Positions 46,585-56,965 of a DNA stretch of 64,000 bases are shown piece after piece. The notes beneath the pieces are model-generated. The model saw only the letters and a list, made by a program, of their open reading frames with translations. It made no database searches and was not told the DNA's origin. The translations under genes and the position numbers were made by a program. Source of the stretch: Thermosipho japonicus (GTDB lineage Bacteria; Thermotogota; Thermotogae; Thermotogales; Fervidobacteriaceae); contig NZ_JACHEX010000001.1 in assembly GCF_014201655.1 (NCBI RefSeq), positions 124,001 to 188,000 on the forward strand. Direction: 5' to 3'. Numbering within the stretch: the first letter of the stretch is position 1; every line of letters begins with the position of its first letter.

Positions 46585-47031
46585 TCATACCCCCTTATCT
46601 ATTTTTTCAACCACAACATGTGCACCTTCAACTTGCAAAATTTTTACATATTCCCCCTTTTTTATTACAATTTCATCATCATTTGAGAATGCTCTCCAGG
46701 TATCACCATTTACTTTAATAATTCCAGTTCCTGCTTTGTTGTTAATATCTTCTAAAACCAAGGCATGCTTTCCAATTATCTCATCAACATTAATCTTTCT
46801 CGTTTGCTCTCCACTAATTTTATTTGCAAGAGGCCTTGTTAAAATAACCAAAATACCAGAGGCTACTATAAATGTAACAAGTTCCCAAATTGTATTGCCT
46901 ATGAAAAAAGCAACTAGTGCTGATGCCAATGCGCCTACACCAAACCAGAATATAAAAAACGTAGGCGTTAATATCTCAGCTGCCATTAATATTACTCCTA
47001 ATATAATCCAAAAAACTGTCGGGCTAATTAT
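46585..47031 (-). CDS. NfeD family protein with probable non-canonical start
   Basis: 148 residues if started at ATA (47031) or 147 at ATT (47028). The first ATG (46986) would remove half of the first transmembrane helix, which reads [21 protein letters not shown] when extended and matches the usual NfeD N-terminus. No ATG, GTG or TTG exists between the upstream in-frame stop and 46986. GGGGGTGAT, close to the extended ribosome-binding consensus, precedes these codons. Two more helices and a C-terminal OB fold ([26 protein letters not shown]) complete it. It partners with the SPFH protein. Confidence 0.75.
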   Translation of the reverse strand: MISPTVFWIILGVILMAAEILTPTFFIFWFGVGALASALVAFFIGNTIWELVTFIVASGILVILTRPLANKISGEQTRKINVDEIIGKHALVLEDINNKAGTGIIKVNGDTWRAFSNDDEIVIKKGEYVKILQVEGAHVVVEKIDKGV

Positions 47032-47840
47032 ATCACCCCCTCACTTTTTAAAAAACTTTCAAATTTTTCGACCAAATTTGGATCAAAATATTTTCCGGAT
47101 AACTTTTTAATCATTTCCATAGCTTCTTTTGGAGTTTTTAGTTCAGATTCCCATTCTGAAGAAATAAAATGAGTTGTTTCATCAAAAAAATCTAGTATAG
47201 AAATTACTCTGGCATAATATGGAATCTGTCTTTCTCTCAAACCATCAGGATAACCTTTTCCATCCCATCTTTCATGGTGATATCTAACAGTTGGAATATA
47301 TTCCCACAAAACTTCGAACATCGAAAGAAAAATACTTCCCATAACTGTGTGATCTTGGTAACTTTCTTCAAACAATCTCATCCTAGTGGGTGAATATAAC
47401 ATTAATTGTTCAAGGCTGATTTTTCCAACATCATGCAAATATGCATGAAATACAAATTTTCTTAATTCTTTCTCATCCATTCCTAAAAATCTTCCAAATT
47501 TTTCCGCCATTCTTGCAACTCTTTCAGTATGGCTATATCCATCACTGTCTTCTACTTCACTTAAAACTATTATATTTACAAGCAAATCAACAATTAATTC
47601 TTCTGCCTTATCCTTGTGTAAAACATTTAAGTGCCCTCTTACAACTTTTTCAATTATTATAGGTAAAAGGTCAAAATATTGTTTTTCGTTTTTGAGAGAA
47701 AAAACAATATCTTGATTCTTTTCTACAAAGATAAATCCATTTTCTTCAAAAATATTTATATCTTTTTCTCCTTTTTCAAAACCTATATCATAGTCATATA
47801 ATTTTTCTTTCAGAAAATTTGATAATTCTTTTGAAATCAA
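47028..47840 (-). CDS. HD-GYP domain protein
   Basis: 270 residues from TTG at 47840, after GAAGGTG and just past the thrS stop; longer starts overlap thrS. N-terminal 95 residues are not recognised. The HD-GYP domain has HTERVARMAEKFG, HDVGKISLEQL, HTVMGSIFL and RYHHERWDGKGYPDGL. A cyclic-di-GMP-type phosphodiesterase by family; soluble, unlike the sensor at 17623. Its stop overlaps the nfeD start. Confidence 0.85.
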   Translation of the reverse strand: MISKELSNFLKEKLYDYDIGFEKGEKDINIFEENGFIFVEKNQDIVFSLKNEKQYFDLLPIIIEKVVRGHLNVLHKDKAEELIVDLLVNIIVLSEVEDSDGYSHTERVARMAEKFGRFLGMDEKELRKFVFHAYLHDVGKISLEQLMLYSPTRMRLFEESYQDHTVMGSIFLSMFEVLWEYIPTVRYHHERWDGKGYPDGLRERQIPYYARVISILDFFDETTHFISSEWESELKTPKEAMEMIKKLSGKYFDPNLVEKFESFLKSEGVI

Positions 47841-47844
47841 TTTA

Positions 47845-49755
47845 TCACCTTCTTTCAGCAATAGCCTTGCGGACAATCTCAACAAATTCTTCAATATTTA
47901 CATCTTTTTCCTCGGCTCCATCTCTGCTTCTAACACTTATTTTACCACTTTTCTCTTCATTTTCTCCTACAATAATCATATATGGTACTTTGCTGATTTG
48001 AGCTTCTCTAATCTTATAACCAAGCGTTTCGTTCCTACCATCAACTTCAACCCTAATATTATTTTCACTTAACAACCTTGCAACTTTTCTTGCATAATCA
48101 ATATATTTATCAGAAACTGGTAACACTAATACCTGTACTGGTGAAATCCAAAGTGGGAACGCTCCTGCATAATGCTCAATTAATATTCCAAAGAATCTTT
48201 CAAGTGATCCATATTTTGCCGTATGAATCATCACTGGCCTTTTTTCAATACCATCCTTGTCTACATATTTAAGGTCAAACCTTTCTGGCATTTGAAAATC
48301 TAGTTGAATTGTTGCACATTGCCATTCTCTACCAAGAGAATCTTTTACATGAAAATCAACTTTCGGACCATAGAAAGCACCTTCACCTTCTGCAATATCA
48401 AAATCAAGCTTTATATCTTCTAAAACTTTTTTTAGAGCATTTGTTGCTTTTTCCCAGGTCTCTTCATCCCCCATATGATCTTCTGGCATGGTGCTCAAAG
48501 TTGCTCTGTAAGTAAATCCAAATGGTTTATAAAGTTCGTCTATAAGCCTTACAACAGAGCTTACTTCTTCTTCAATTTGATCTTGTCTACAGAATATATG
48601 AGCATCATCTTGAGTAAATGCCCTCACCCTAAGAAGCCCATGTAATACTCCACTTCTTTCATACCTATGAACCTTCCCAAATTCAAAAAGCCTTATAGGA
48701 AGATCTCTGTAAGAAACTACATCATTCTTATAAATCAGAATATGTCCTGGACAGTTCATTGGCTTTACTGCGTATTCAGTCTCTTCCTTTTCTGTAAAAT
48801 ACATATTATCTTTGTAATGATCCCAGTGACCGCTTTGATGCCAAAGCTTTACATTCATAATTAATGGAGTCATTACTTCTTTATATCCATACTTTTTGTG
48901 AAGTTGTCTTGAAAAACTCATCAGTTCATTTAAAATAGTTGCACCTTTTGGAAGGAATATTGGCATTCCAGCTGCAACATCTGTGTTTATAAAGAATAAT
49001 CCAAGTTTTGGACCTAATTTTCTGTGATCTCTCTTTTTAGCTTCTTCAAGCATTTTTAAATAATTATCCAATTCATCTTTGGTAGCAAATGCTGTACCAT
49101 AAATTCTTTGAAGCATTGGATTTTTTTCACTACCTCTCCAATATGCACCAGAAACAGACAATAGTTTAAAGTGCTTTATCATTCCCGTTCTTGGTAAATG
49201 TGGTCCTCTACATAGATCCACAAATTCTCCTTGCTTATAAAAACTCACTTTTTCATCTTGTATTTCTTTTATTAACTCTACTTTGTATATTTGACCTTTT
49301 TCCTCCATCATCTTTATAGCTTCATCTTTACTCAGTTCAAACCTTTCAATCTTTAAATCTTCCTTTATGATCTTTTTCATTTCTTTTTCAATCTTTTCTA
49401 AATCCTCTTCTTTTATAACCCCATTCAATATTTCAAAGTCATAATAAAATCCATTTTCAATAGTAGGACCTATACCTAGTCTAACATTTTCTGGACCATA
49501 TATTCTCATAACTGCTTGAGCCATTATATGTGCCATGGTATGCCTAAAAAATTCTGGCGCCTCTTTATCCTTTTTCGTTATAATTCTTATCTCACAATCA
49601 AAGTCAATAGGTCTTTCAAGATCCCATAGCATTCCATTAACTATTCCTCCAACTGCATTTCTGTATAACCCTTCACTAATCTCTCGTGCAATTTGTGCAA
49701 GCGTAATTTTTTCTCTATATTCTTTTACACTTCCATCTGGTAAAGTTACCTTCAT
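47845..49755 (-). CDS. thrS: Threonyl-tRNA synthetase
   Basis: 636 residues: TGS domain (1-60), editing domain with [11 protein letters not shown], class II catalytic core ([81 protein letters not shown]) with the zinc Cys in MNCPGH, and an anticodon domain ([15 protein letters not shown]). AGAGGAGG before the ATG. First gene of the thrS-HD-GYP-nfeD-qmcA run. Confidence 0.97.
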   Translation of the reverse strand: MKVTLPDGSVKEYREKITLAQIAREISEGLYRNAVGGIVNGMLWDLERPIDFDCEIRIITKKDKEAPEFFRHTMAHIMAQAVMRIYGPENVRLGIGPTIENGFYYDFEILNGVIKEEDLEKIEKEMKKIIKEDLKIERFELSKDEAIKMMEEKGQIYKVELIKEIQDEKVSFYKQGEFVDLCRGPHLPRTGMIKHFKLLSVSGAYWRGSEKNPMLQRIYGTAFATKDELDNYLKMLEEAKKRDHRKLGPKLGLFFINTDVAAGMPIFLPKGATILNELMSFSRQLHKKYGYKEVMTPLIMNVKLWHQSGHWDHYKDNMYFTEKEETEYAVKPMNCPGHILIYKNDVVSYRDLPIRLFEFGKVHRYERSGVLHGLLRVRAFTQDDAHIFCRQDQIEEEVSSVVRLIDELYKPFGFTYRATLSTMPEDHMGDEETWEKATNALKKVLEDIKLDFDIAEGEGAFYGPKVDFHVKDSLGREWQCATIQLDFQMPERFDLKYVDKDGIEKRPVMIHTAKYGSLERFFGILIEHYAGAFPLWISPVQVLVLPVSDKYIDYARKVARLLSENNIRVEVDGRNETLGYKIREAQISKVPYMIIVGENEEKSGKISVRSRDGAEEKDVNIEEFVEIVRKAIAERR

Positions 49756-49768
49756 TATATTACCTCCT

Positions 49769-50173
49769 CTATTTAAATTTTATTATTCCTTTCTTTATTA
49801 AATATCCATATATCAACAAAGAAATTAATATTGAAATAATAACTACTTTTAAATTACCATTAATCAAAAACAAAGAATAAAAAATAAAAGCTTCCAGCAA
49901 AGGTAAAATCCAAATCTTTAAGAAAGAATCTCTATACGACTCTATTAATATGATTAAAAATATCAAAAAAATATTAATTAAATTAAAATCTTTAAAGATT
50001 ACCATATTATATAAAGAAAGAAAAACAACGTATCTTAACGCTTTTTCAAAGCTAAAGCTATTAACAGATTCTAAAAAGAAAAACAACATAAAAGATAAAA
50101 AAAGATCGGAAAACGCTAAATCAAAAGAAATTAATAAAAATGGAAAAAGCCAAAAAAACAAACCTGATATCAT
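49769..50173 (-). CDS. Small hypothetical membrane protein
   Basis: 134 residues made almost wholly of hydrophobic helices, with a short central acidic segment. It starts by an ATGA overlap with the HD hydrolase gene (GGAGC upstream), which supports it as real. It lies 13 bases before thrS. No family recognised. Confidence 0.6.
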   Translation of the reverse strand: MISGLFFWLFPFLLISFDLAFSDLFLSFMLFFFLESVNSFSFEKALRYVVFLSLYNMVIFKDFNLINIFLIFLIILIESYRDSFLKIWILPLLEAFIFYSLFLINGNLKVVIISILISLLIYGYLIKKGIIKFK

Positions 50174-50715
50174 AAACCAAGCTCCTTTGATATCTTCTTC
50201 ATTGCATTTAAGGCAATTTCATAAAATTTCTCAAGTGAAAGACCAAATTTTTCACAGCTTGCCATTTGATCCCTATTTGCCCCTCTTGCAAAAGATTTTT
50301 CCTTAAAACGTTTTAATAAGAATTGAACATCTATTGATTCTAACTTTTTTTCCGGTTTAATCAGTGCAGCTGCAACAATAAAACCAGTTGTAGGGTCAGC
50401 AGCATAAATTGCTTTTTCAATCAAAGTATCTCTAGATTTTTTCCCACTGTGGGCAAGTATTGCATTTTTAATATCTTGACTAACTAAATCTCCAAGCAAC
50501 TCTACTGTTTTCAATCCATGCTCTTCTGGAGTATTTTTCGTATATTCATAATCTAAGTCATGTAAAAGTCCTGCAAGTCCCCAAGTTTCTTCATCTTCCT
50601 CAAAATAGTTTGCAAGATCTCTCATAACTGCTTCTGTTGCAAGACAATGTTTTATGAGATTTTTTGTCTTAACATGTTCATTTAAAAGTTCCCATGCCTG
50701 CTGCCTATTTATCAT
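50170..50715 (-). CDS. HD superfamily hydrolase
   Basis: 181 residues from ATG at 50715 behind GTGGAGGTG. HCLATEAVMRDLA, LLHDLDYEY, EEHGLKTVELL and ILAHSG give the HD metal ligands, and AADPTTGFIVAAALI is typical of the predicted HDIG hydrolases. Substrate unknown; relatives act on nucleotides. Confidence 0.85.
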   Translation of the reverse strand: MINRQQAWELLNEHVKTKNLIKHCLATEAVMRDLANYFEEDEETWGLAGLLHDLDYEYTKNTPEEHGLKTVELLGDLVSQDIKNAILAHSGKKSRDTLIEKAIYAADPTTGFIVAAALIKPEKKLESIDVQFLLKRFKEKSFARGANRDQMASCEKFGLSLEKFYEIALNAMKKISKELGL

Positions 50716-50833
50716 ACCTAAACACCTCCACATTTATAGTATATCATAAGTTTAAAACGAAAATCACTAATAATATCTGTAAAATTTTCAAAAATTGTAA
50801 AATTCAAAAAAATTCTTAATTTCTTGTTATTTT

Positions 50834-50860
50834 TTGATTACATCAAATATCAAGTATAAT
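50834..50860 (+). promoter_or_regulatory. Probable promoter of the threonine-synthase/Mo-hydroxylase operon
   Basis: TTGATT (50834-50839), 15-base spacer (short), TATAAT (50855-50860), 27 bases before the GTG start. Confidence 0.5.
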
Positions 50861-50887
50861 TTAAAACAAACTATAGGAGGGATTAAT

Positions 50888-52099
50888 GTGTACAAATTGA
50901 AATGTATAACTTGTGGTACTATTTATGATCCAGAACCAAATATGTATACCTGCCCCAAATGTGGCGAAAGATACGGAACATTAGAAGTAATCTTTAATTA
51001 CGATTTAATAAATGTTAAAAAATCTGATTTTGACAAACATGGAGATATCTCACAATTTTCAAAGATTTTACCAATTACAGAATATAAAGTCAAACAAGTC
51101 GTAGGTAATACCCCTACATATGAATTTAAAAATTATTATGGCATAAAAAAAGTCTTCTTTAAATACGATGGGACAAACCCTACTAGCTCTTACAAAGATA
51201 GAGCCTCAGCAATTGCCATCTCAAAAGCATATGAATACGGATATGATACCATCTACTGTGCCTCAACTGGAAATGCAGCAAGCTCTCTAGCAGGCCTTTC
51301 AGCACCTACTGATCTTAAAACTTTTATATTTGTACCTAAAAATATTCCAATTGCAAAACTTGCGCAGTTACATGTTTTCGGAGCAAATGTAATTCTTGTT
51401 GACGGAAATTATGATCAAGCGTTTGATATATCTACAAAAGTTGGCAAAAAGTTAAATTGGTATTCAAGGAATTCTGCTATTAATCCATACCTTCTTGAGG
51501 GCAAAAAGACTGGTGCTATGGAACTTGCTGTACAACTTGATTTTGAAGTTCCAGATATCGTTTTTGTAAGCGCAGGAGATGGAACAGTTATAAGCTCAAT
51601 TTACAAAGGTTTTTATGATTTTTACAACTTAAACCTTATACAAAAAATTCCAAAAATAATCGGTATTCAAGCAAAAGGGGCAGATGCAATTGCAAAAACA
51701 TTTTCTAATGGAAAACCTTACACTCCTGTAGATATAATACCAAACACAATTGCAGATAGTATTTCTGTTGGGAAGCCTCGTGATGTAATAAAAGCATGTA
51801 AATATGTTGAAAAAAGTGGTGGAACATTTTTAACTGTCAATGATGAAGAAATCAAAACCGCAATATTTGAACTTGCTAAAAACACGGGTATTTTCGCAGA
51901 ACCTGCTGGTGCCGCTGCATATGCAGGTTTTAAAAAAGCTATCTCTATGGATTTACTAAAAAAAGAAGATACTGTAGCAATATTTATTACTGGAAATGGC
52001 TTAAAAGATATTAAAGCTGTGCAAGATAACATAAAAATTAATCCTATTCCACCAGTATTTGAGAAAATCATTGAATACATAAATGGGGTGAAAAAATGA
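50888..52099 (+). CDS. Threonine synthase-like PLP enzyme
   Basis: 403 residues from GTG at 50888 behind AGGAGGG. An N-terminal zinc ribbon (CITCG, CPKCG) precedes a fold type II domain with the PLP lysine in TSSYKDRAS, GNAASSLAG phosphate loop, and FAEPAGAAAYAG. These match archaeal-type threonine synthases (O-phosphohomoserine to threonine). However, it is coupled by ATGA to a molybdenum hydroxylase operon and no homoserine pathway gene is near, so a related lyase/deaminase role is possible. Confidence 0.8.
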   Translation: MYKLKCITCGTIYDPEPNMYTCPKCGERYGTLEVIFNYDLINVKKSDFDKHGDISQFSKILPITEYKVKQVVGNTPTYEFKNYYGIKKVFFKYDGTNPTSSYKDRASAIAISKAYEYGYDTIYCASTGNAASSLAGLSAPTDLKTFIFVPKNIPIAKLAQLHVFGANVILVDGNYDQAFDISTKVGKKLNWYSRNSAINPYLLEGKKTGAMELAVQLDFEVPDIVFVSAGDGTVISSIYKGFYDFYNLNLIQKIPKIIGIQAKGADAIAKTFSNGKPYTPVDIIPNTIADSISVGKPRDVIKACKYVEKSGGTFLTVNDEEIKTAIFELAKNTGIFAEPAGAAAYAGFKKAISMDLLKKEDTVAIFITGNGLKDIKAVQDNIKINPIPPVFEKIIEYINGVKK

Positions 52100-52560
52100 A
52101 AATTAAATTCACACTCAACGGACAAACAATTGAAAGGGATGTACCTGTTTATAAAAGAGCTCTTGACTTTTTAAGAGATGATTTAAAGATAACGTCTGTA
52201 AAGGAAGGATGTGGTGAAGGAGAATGCGGAGCTTGTACGATAATCGTCAACGGTAAAAATGTTCATTCATGCCTTATGCTTGCAGTTGAGCTTGATGGAA
52301 AAGAAGTGATCACACTTGAGGGTATTAAAGATCCAATTAAAGATGCTTATGTTGAAGCTGGAGCAATACAATGTGGATTTTGCACACCAGGATTTATAGT
52401 TTCAACAAAAGTGCTACTCGATAAAAATTCCAATCCAAGCGAAGAAGAAATAAAAGAAGCACTTGAGGGAAACCTTTGTAGATGTACTGGATATATAAAG
52501 ATCATTGATGCTGTGAAAATAGCTTCTAGCAAGATCAAAGGAAGTGAAAAAAATGATTAA
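52096..52560 (+). CDS. Molybdenum hydroxylase [2Fe-2S] subunit, copy 1
   Basis: 154 residues. Plant-type cluster CGEGECGACTIIVNG..C and the second cluster QCGFCTPGF / CRCTGY, as in XdhC/CoxS small subunits. Transfers electrons from the Mo centre to FAD. ATGA overlap with the PLP gene upstream. Confidence 0.93.
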   Translation: MKIKFTLNGQTIERDVPVYKRALDFLRDDLKITSVKEGCGEGECGACTIIVNGKNVHSCLMLAVELDGKEVITLEGIKDPIKDAYVEAGAIQCGFCTPGFIVSTKVLLDKNSNPSEEEIKEALEGNLCRCTGYIKIIDAVKIASSKIKGSEKND

Positions 52561-53395
52561 AAATTATTTCTTACCTAAAACCGTTGAAGAATTATCTGAA
52601 ATTAAAGCATCTACAAAAGGCTTCCTCTTTTCCGGTGGTACTGATCTTTTTGTCAAAATGAGGGCTAATGCAATAAAAACAGACACAGTAATAGATACAA
52701 AAGCTATTATTGAAGGCCCAAAAATTAGTGATAAACTATTTATCCCATTAAACTTTACATACAGTCAACTCAGAGAATATCTAAAAGATAATAACATAAA
52801 CGAATATCTAAATAATGTAATAAGGCTAATTGGTTCACCAATGATTAGAAACAGAGGAACTCCTGTAGGAAACATTGCAAATGCATCACCGGCGGGAGAT
52901 TTTGTCCTTGCAAGTTATCTTTTAAATGCAAAAGTGATTGTCAAACCATCAAATAAAAAAATCCCCATTGAAGATTTTATTAAAGGCCCAGGAAAAATAG
53001 AATTAGAAGATAATGAATTTATTTTTGGAGTAGAACTTGATATAAAAAATGACTATAAATTCTATTTTGAAAAAGTTGGCAGAAGAAATGCGATGATCAT
53101 CTCAATTGCAAGTATTGCAATACTATTAAAAGAATCAAGCAACAAAATTGATGACATTGCAATTTGTTACGGTTCCGTTGGACCTACAATATTGCGTGAA
53201 AAGCTGCTAGAAGAAAAAGTAAAAGGCAAAGAGATTAGCTTAGAACTTTTTGAATACCTTGCAAGCGAATATGAAAAGCTTTCAAATCCAATTACTGATG
53301 TTAGAGCATCAAAAGAATATAGAAAACAACTTGTGTACAACCTCATGATTAAAGCATATTACAATCTTAAAGAAAAGAAGGTGGTGGATATATGA
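52553..53395 (+). CDS. Molybdenum hydroxylase FAD subunit, copy 1
   Basis: 280 residues; FAD loops FSGGTDLFVKMR and GTPVGNIANASPAGDF are those of the CoxM/XdhB family. ATG at 52553 (AAAGGAAG upstream) overlaps the FeS gene by eight bases; a GTG at 52544 lacks spacing. Confidence 0.9.
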   Translation: MIKNYFLPKTVEELSEIKASTKGFLFSGGTDLFVKMRANAIKTDTVIDTKAIIEGPKISDKLFIPLNFTYSQLREYLKDNNINEYLNNVIRLIGSPMIRNRGTPVGNIANASPAGDFVLASYLLNAKVIVKPSNKKIPIEDFIKGPGKIELEDNEFIFGVELDIKNDYKFYFEKVGRRNAMIISIASIAILLKESSNKIDDIAICYGSVGPTILREKLLEEKVKGKEISLELFEYLASEYEKLSNPITDVRASKEYRKQLVYNLMIKAYYNLKEKKVVDI

Positions 53396-54180
53396 TAAAG
53401 TTTAAAGAATATGTAAAGCCAAAAACATTAGAAGAGGCATATCAAATACTAACCGAAAAAAATTCACGAGTTATCGGAGGAGCAGCATTTTTGAAACTTT
53501 CAAGCCAAGAATTTGATGTTGCAATTGATCTAATAGATGCAAATCTTGACTTTATAAACGACTATCCAGAAAAAGTTGAAATCGGTTCGATGGTGACAAT
53601 ATCAGCTTTTGAAGAGCATCCTGTACTTTCAACTTTATACAACGGCTTTTTAAAAAATGTTGCAGAAAAAATTTTAAGTTATCAAATGAGAAATATAGTT
53701 ACTGTTGGAGGAACTATATTTCCTAAATACGGTTTTTCCGATTTAATTACCGCTCTTTTAGTATTAAACACAAATGTAAAGTTATACAAAAACGGTGAAA
53801 TACCACTTGAAAAATTTCTTGAATCAAAAATAACAAAAGACATCATGGTAAAAATCGAGATAATGAAAGAAGATTTAAGGGTAGCATTTAAATATGTTAG
53901 AAATTCAGAATATGATTTTTCTTTACTAAATGTAGCTGTATCAAACAATAAGGGAAAATTCAAAATTGCTGTCGGTGCAAGACCTGGTATAGCTCAACTT
54001 GCTAAAAACGCTGCAGAATTTTTGTCAAATAACACAGTCACAAAAGAAAGTATTGAAAAAGCTGCAAAAATTGCAGCTGAAGAATTAAAATTTTCAGATG
54101 ATTTAAGGGCCACAGCAGAGTATAGAAAAAAGGTTTGTAAAGCACTTGTAAAGCGTACCCTTGAGGAGGTGACAAAATGA
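53392..54180 (+). CDS. Molybdenum hydroxylase FAD subunit, copy 2 (diverged)
   Basis: 262 residues of the same family but shorter. VIGGAAFLKL and YQMRNIVTVGGTIFPKYGFSDL correspond to the two FAD loops of copy 1, with the ASPAGD-type sequence replaced. The C-terminal FSDDLRATAEYRKKVCKALVKR is the CO-dehydrogenase flavoprotein C-terminal domain. Flavin binding may be altered. ATGA overlaps both sides. Confidence 0.85.
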   Translation: MIKFKEYVKPKTLEEAYQILTEKNSRVIGGAAFLKLSSQEFDVAIDLIDANLDFINDYPEKVEIGSMVTISAFEEHPVLSTLYNGFLKNVAEKILSYQMRNIVTVGGTIFPKYGFSDLITALLVLNTNVKLYKNGEIPLEKFLESKITKDIMVKIEIMKEDLRVAFKYVRNSEYDFSLLNVAVSNNKGKFKIAVGARPGIAQLAKNAAEFLSNNTVTKESIEKAAKIAAEELKFSDDLRATAEYRKKVCKALVKRTLEEVTK

Positions 54181-54623
54181 AAATTAGTCTAATAATAAAC
54201 GGTGAACAAAAAGACGTTGAAATAAATCCAGATGATATTTTACTCGATGTTCTAAGAAAGCTAGGCTATTATAGCGTTAGGAGAGGTTGTGACACTGGAA
54301 TGTGTGGAATTTGTACTGTATTATTTGATGGAAAACCTGTACCTTCATGTTCTGTTTTTGCTGCAAGAGCCGATGGTCATCATATAACAACAGTTGAAGG
54401 CCTCGAAGATGCAAAAGTTTTTGCCCAATATCTTGCAGAAGAAGGTGCCGACCAATGTGGTTTTTGCAGTCCTGGATTGATCGTAAATACGGTCTATCTT
54501 AAAAATAAAAACATTAAAGATAAAGAGGAAATAACAGACAAATTAATTGGTAATCTTTGCAGGTGCACTGGATATGTAGGGCAGCATAGAGCAATAGAAA
54601 AATTCTTGGGGGTGGAAAAATGA
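54177..54623 (+). CDS. Molybdenum hydroxylase [2Fe-2S] subunit, copy 2
   Basis: 148 residues with CDTGMCGICTVLFDG..C and QCGFCSPGL / CRCTGY, all eight cluster cysteines intact. It pairs with FAD copy 2 by gene order. ATGA overlap with both neighbours. Confidence 0.93.
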   Translation: MKISLIINGEQKDVEINPDDILLDVLRKLGYYSVRRGCDTGMCGICTVLFDGKPVPSCSVFAARADGHHITTVEGLEDAKVFAQYLAEEGADQCGFCSPGLIVNTVYLKNKNIKDKEEITDKLIGNLCRCTGYVGQHRAIEKFLGVEK

Positions 54624-56917
54624 AAGAAGTTACAAGAAAAATTCCAAAAAAGGATGCATTAGGTCTTCTTTTAGGAAAACCAGTATACACAGATGATCTA
54701 TCCCCCAAAGACGCACTTGTGGTAAAGATTTTAAGAAGTCCCCATGCATTTGCAAAAATAAAAAGTATTGATACATCGAAAGCAGAGAAAATTGACGGAA
54801 TAGAATGTGTTTTAACATATAAAGATCTTCCAAGAATTCCGATAACTAGAGCAGGACAGGGCTATCCTGAACCTTCACCGCATGATTGGTATATACTTGA
54901 TGAATATGTAAGATATGTTGGAGATGAAGTTGCAATTGTTGCAGGAAAAGATGAAAAGGTTGTAGAAAAAGCATTGTCAGAAATTAAAGTAGAGTATGAA
55001 ATACTAGAACCAGTTTTTGATTTTGAAAAAGCAGAAAATCATCCTTCAGTTATACATCCTGAAAAAGAAACTCATCCAATGTTTGAAATAGGGTTTGATG
55101 CTAAAAAAAACATTGCAGCATCATATGAAATGGAAATAGGCAATGTTGAAGAAGAGCTAAAAAAATGTGATGTAATAATTAACGAAAGATTTTATACACA
55201 AGCTCAAGCACATGTTGCTTTTGAACCACATACCGCTGCCTCATATATTGATATGCATGGAAGACTAGTGATTATTTCTTCAACACAGGTACCATTCCAT
55301 GTTCGAAGAATAATTGCCGAAGCATTTAATATACCAATAAAAGACATTAGAGTTGTAAAACCAAGGATTGGTGGTGGCTTTGGTGGAAAACAAGCAATAC
55401 ATGGTGAGCCTTTTGTTGCCGCTGTTACATTAAAAACAGGAAAACCTGCAAAAATTGTTTATTCTCGTCAAGAAGTTTTTGAAGCAACATATACTAGACA
55501 TCCTATGAGATATGATATTACACTAGGAGCAACAAAAGATGGAAAATTAAAGGTTATTGACATGAAAGGTTTATCAGATACCGGAGCATATGGAGAACAT
55601 GCTCTTACTACATTTATGGTTGCTGGTTCAAAAACACTTCCAATGTACAACAAAGTTGATGCTGTAAGATTTTCAGGAAAAGTTGTTTATACAAATAAAG
55701 TACCTGCTGGGGCATATAGAGGATATGGTGCAATTCAAGGAAACTTTGCACTTGAATCTGCTATTGATATCTTAGCAGAAAAACTAAATATGGATCCTGC
55801 AGAATTTAGAAAAAAGAATATGATACGTGAAGGCGAAACTTCACCAATATTCAAGATAATGGGCGAAGGCCGTGAAGGAGTAGATATGATTGTAAGAAGT
55901 TGTAAATTAAATGAATGTGTTGAAGAAGGAATGAAATTAATCAACTGGAAAGAAAAATTTCCAAGAAAAAAAATATCAGAAACTAAATTCAGAGGAATTG
56001 GAATGGCAATAGCAATGCAAGGTTCAGGTATTGCAAACATTGATATGGGATCCGCCATACTAAAATTAAACGATGATGGATCATTTAATTTATTAGTTGG
56101 AGCAACGGATCTTGGTACTGGAAGTGACACAATACTTGCCCAAATAGCAGCTGAAGTCCTTCAAGTTCCTACTGAAAATATTATTGTTTATTCATCAGAC
56201 ACCGATCTTACTCCATTTGACGTTGGCGCATATGCATCAAGTACTACATACGTCTCAGGCAATGCTGTCAAAAGGGCAGCAGAAAAAATGAAAAGAATGA
56301 TTATTAGAGAAGGAGCGCTTAAATTAGGGCTTGATGAATCAAAAGTAGACTTTGATGGAAAATATATATTGGAAAAAGATGGTAGTAAAAAAGTTGATTT
56401 AAAAGAACTTGCCACAGTTTTGTATTACACTGAAAATCAAAAGCAGCTGATTGCAGATGCTTCATATGTTGGTGAAGAATCTCCACCACCATTTATGGCA
56501 GGTTTTGCAGAAGTTGAAGTTGATATTGAAACAGGAAAAGTTAAGCTTATAAACTATGTGGCGGTAGTAGATTGTGGTGTTACAATTAATCCAAATCTTG
56601 CAAGAATTCAAGTTGAAGGTGGTCTTGTGCAGGGAATTGGTATGACATTATTTGAAGATGTTAAATACTCACCAAGTGGAAAATTATTGACAAACAATTT
56701 AATGCAATATAAAATTCCTTCAAGAAAAGATATAGGAAATATAATCGTAAAATTTGTAGAAAGTTATGAACCTACTGGTCCCTTTGGCGCTAAATCTGTT
56801 GCAGAAATTGGAATTGACACACCACCGGCTGCAATAGCTAATGCAATATATAATGCAGTCGGTGTTAGAATTACATCTCTTCCAATAACTCCTGAAAAAA
56901 TATTATCAAAATTATAA
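54620..56917 (+). CDS. Molybdopterin-binding subunit of xanthine dehydrogenase/aldehyde oxidase family
   Basis: 765 residues. Cofactor loops GGGFGGKQ and GAYRGYGAIQ, QAHVAFEPH, and the C-terminal FGAKSVAEIGIDTPPAAIANAI, with the putative catalytic Glu in AEIG, identify the large subunit. The purine-hydroxylase-like layout is the best guess; substrate uncertain. No molybdenum cofactor biosynthesis gene is in the window. Last gene before a strong terminator. Confidence 0.92.
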   Translation: MKEVTRKIPKKDALGLLLGKPVYTDDLSPKDALVVKILRSPHAFAKIKSIDTSKAEKIDGIECVLTYKDLPRIPITRAGQGYPEPSPHDWYILDEYVRYVGDEVAIVAGKDEKVVEKALSEIKVEYEILEPVFDFEKAENHPSVIHPEKETHPMFEIGFDAKKNIAASYEMEIGNVEEELKKCDVIINERFYTQAQAHVAFEPHTAASYIDMHGRLVIISSTQVPFHVRRIIAEAFNIPIKDIRVVKPRIGGGFGGKQAIHGEPFVAAVTLKTGKPAKIVYSRQEVFEATYTRHPMRYDITLGATKDGKLKVIDMKGLSDTGAYGEHALTTFMVAGSKTLPMYNKVDAVRFSGKVVYTNKVPAGAYRGYGAIQGNFALESAIDILAEKLNMDPAEFRKKNMIREGETSPIFKIMGEGREGVDMIVRSCKLNECVEEGMKLINWKEKFPRKKISETKFRGIGMAIAMQGSGIANIDMGSAILKLNDDGSFNLLVGATDLGTGSDTILAQIAAEVLQVPTENIIVYSSDTDLTPFDVGAYASSTTYVSGNAVKRAAEKMKRMIIREGALKLGLDESKVDFDGKYILEKDGSKKVDLKELATVLYYTENQKQLIADASYVGEESPPPFMAGFAEVEVDIETGKVKLINYVAVVDCGVTINPNLARIQVEGGLVQGIGMTLFEDVKYSPSGKLLTNNLMQYKIPSRKDIGNIIVKFVESYEPTGPFGAKSVAEIGIDTPPAAIANAIYNAVGVRITSLPITPEKILSKL

Positions 56918-56918
56918 A

Positions 56919-56955
56919 AGATATGCCCCGGTTTTAAAACCGGGGCATATTTTTA
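56919..56955. terminator. Bidirectional terminator
   Basis: Perfect palindrome with arms ATATGCCCCGGTTTT and AAAACCGGGGCATAT (56921-56950) and T runs on both strands, between the convergent Mo-hydroxylase and protease operons. Confidence 0.9.
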
Positions 56956-56965
56956 AATCATATTC

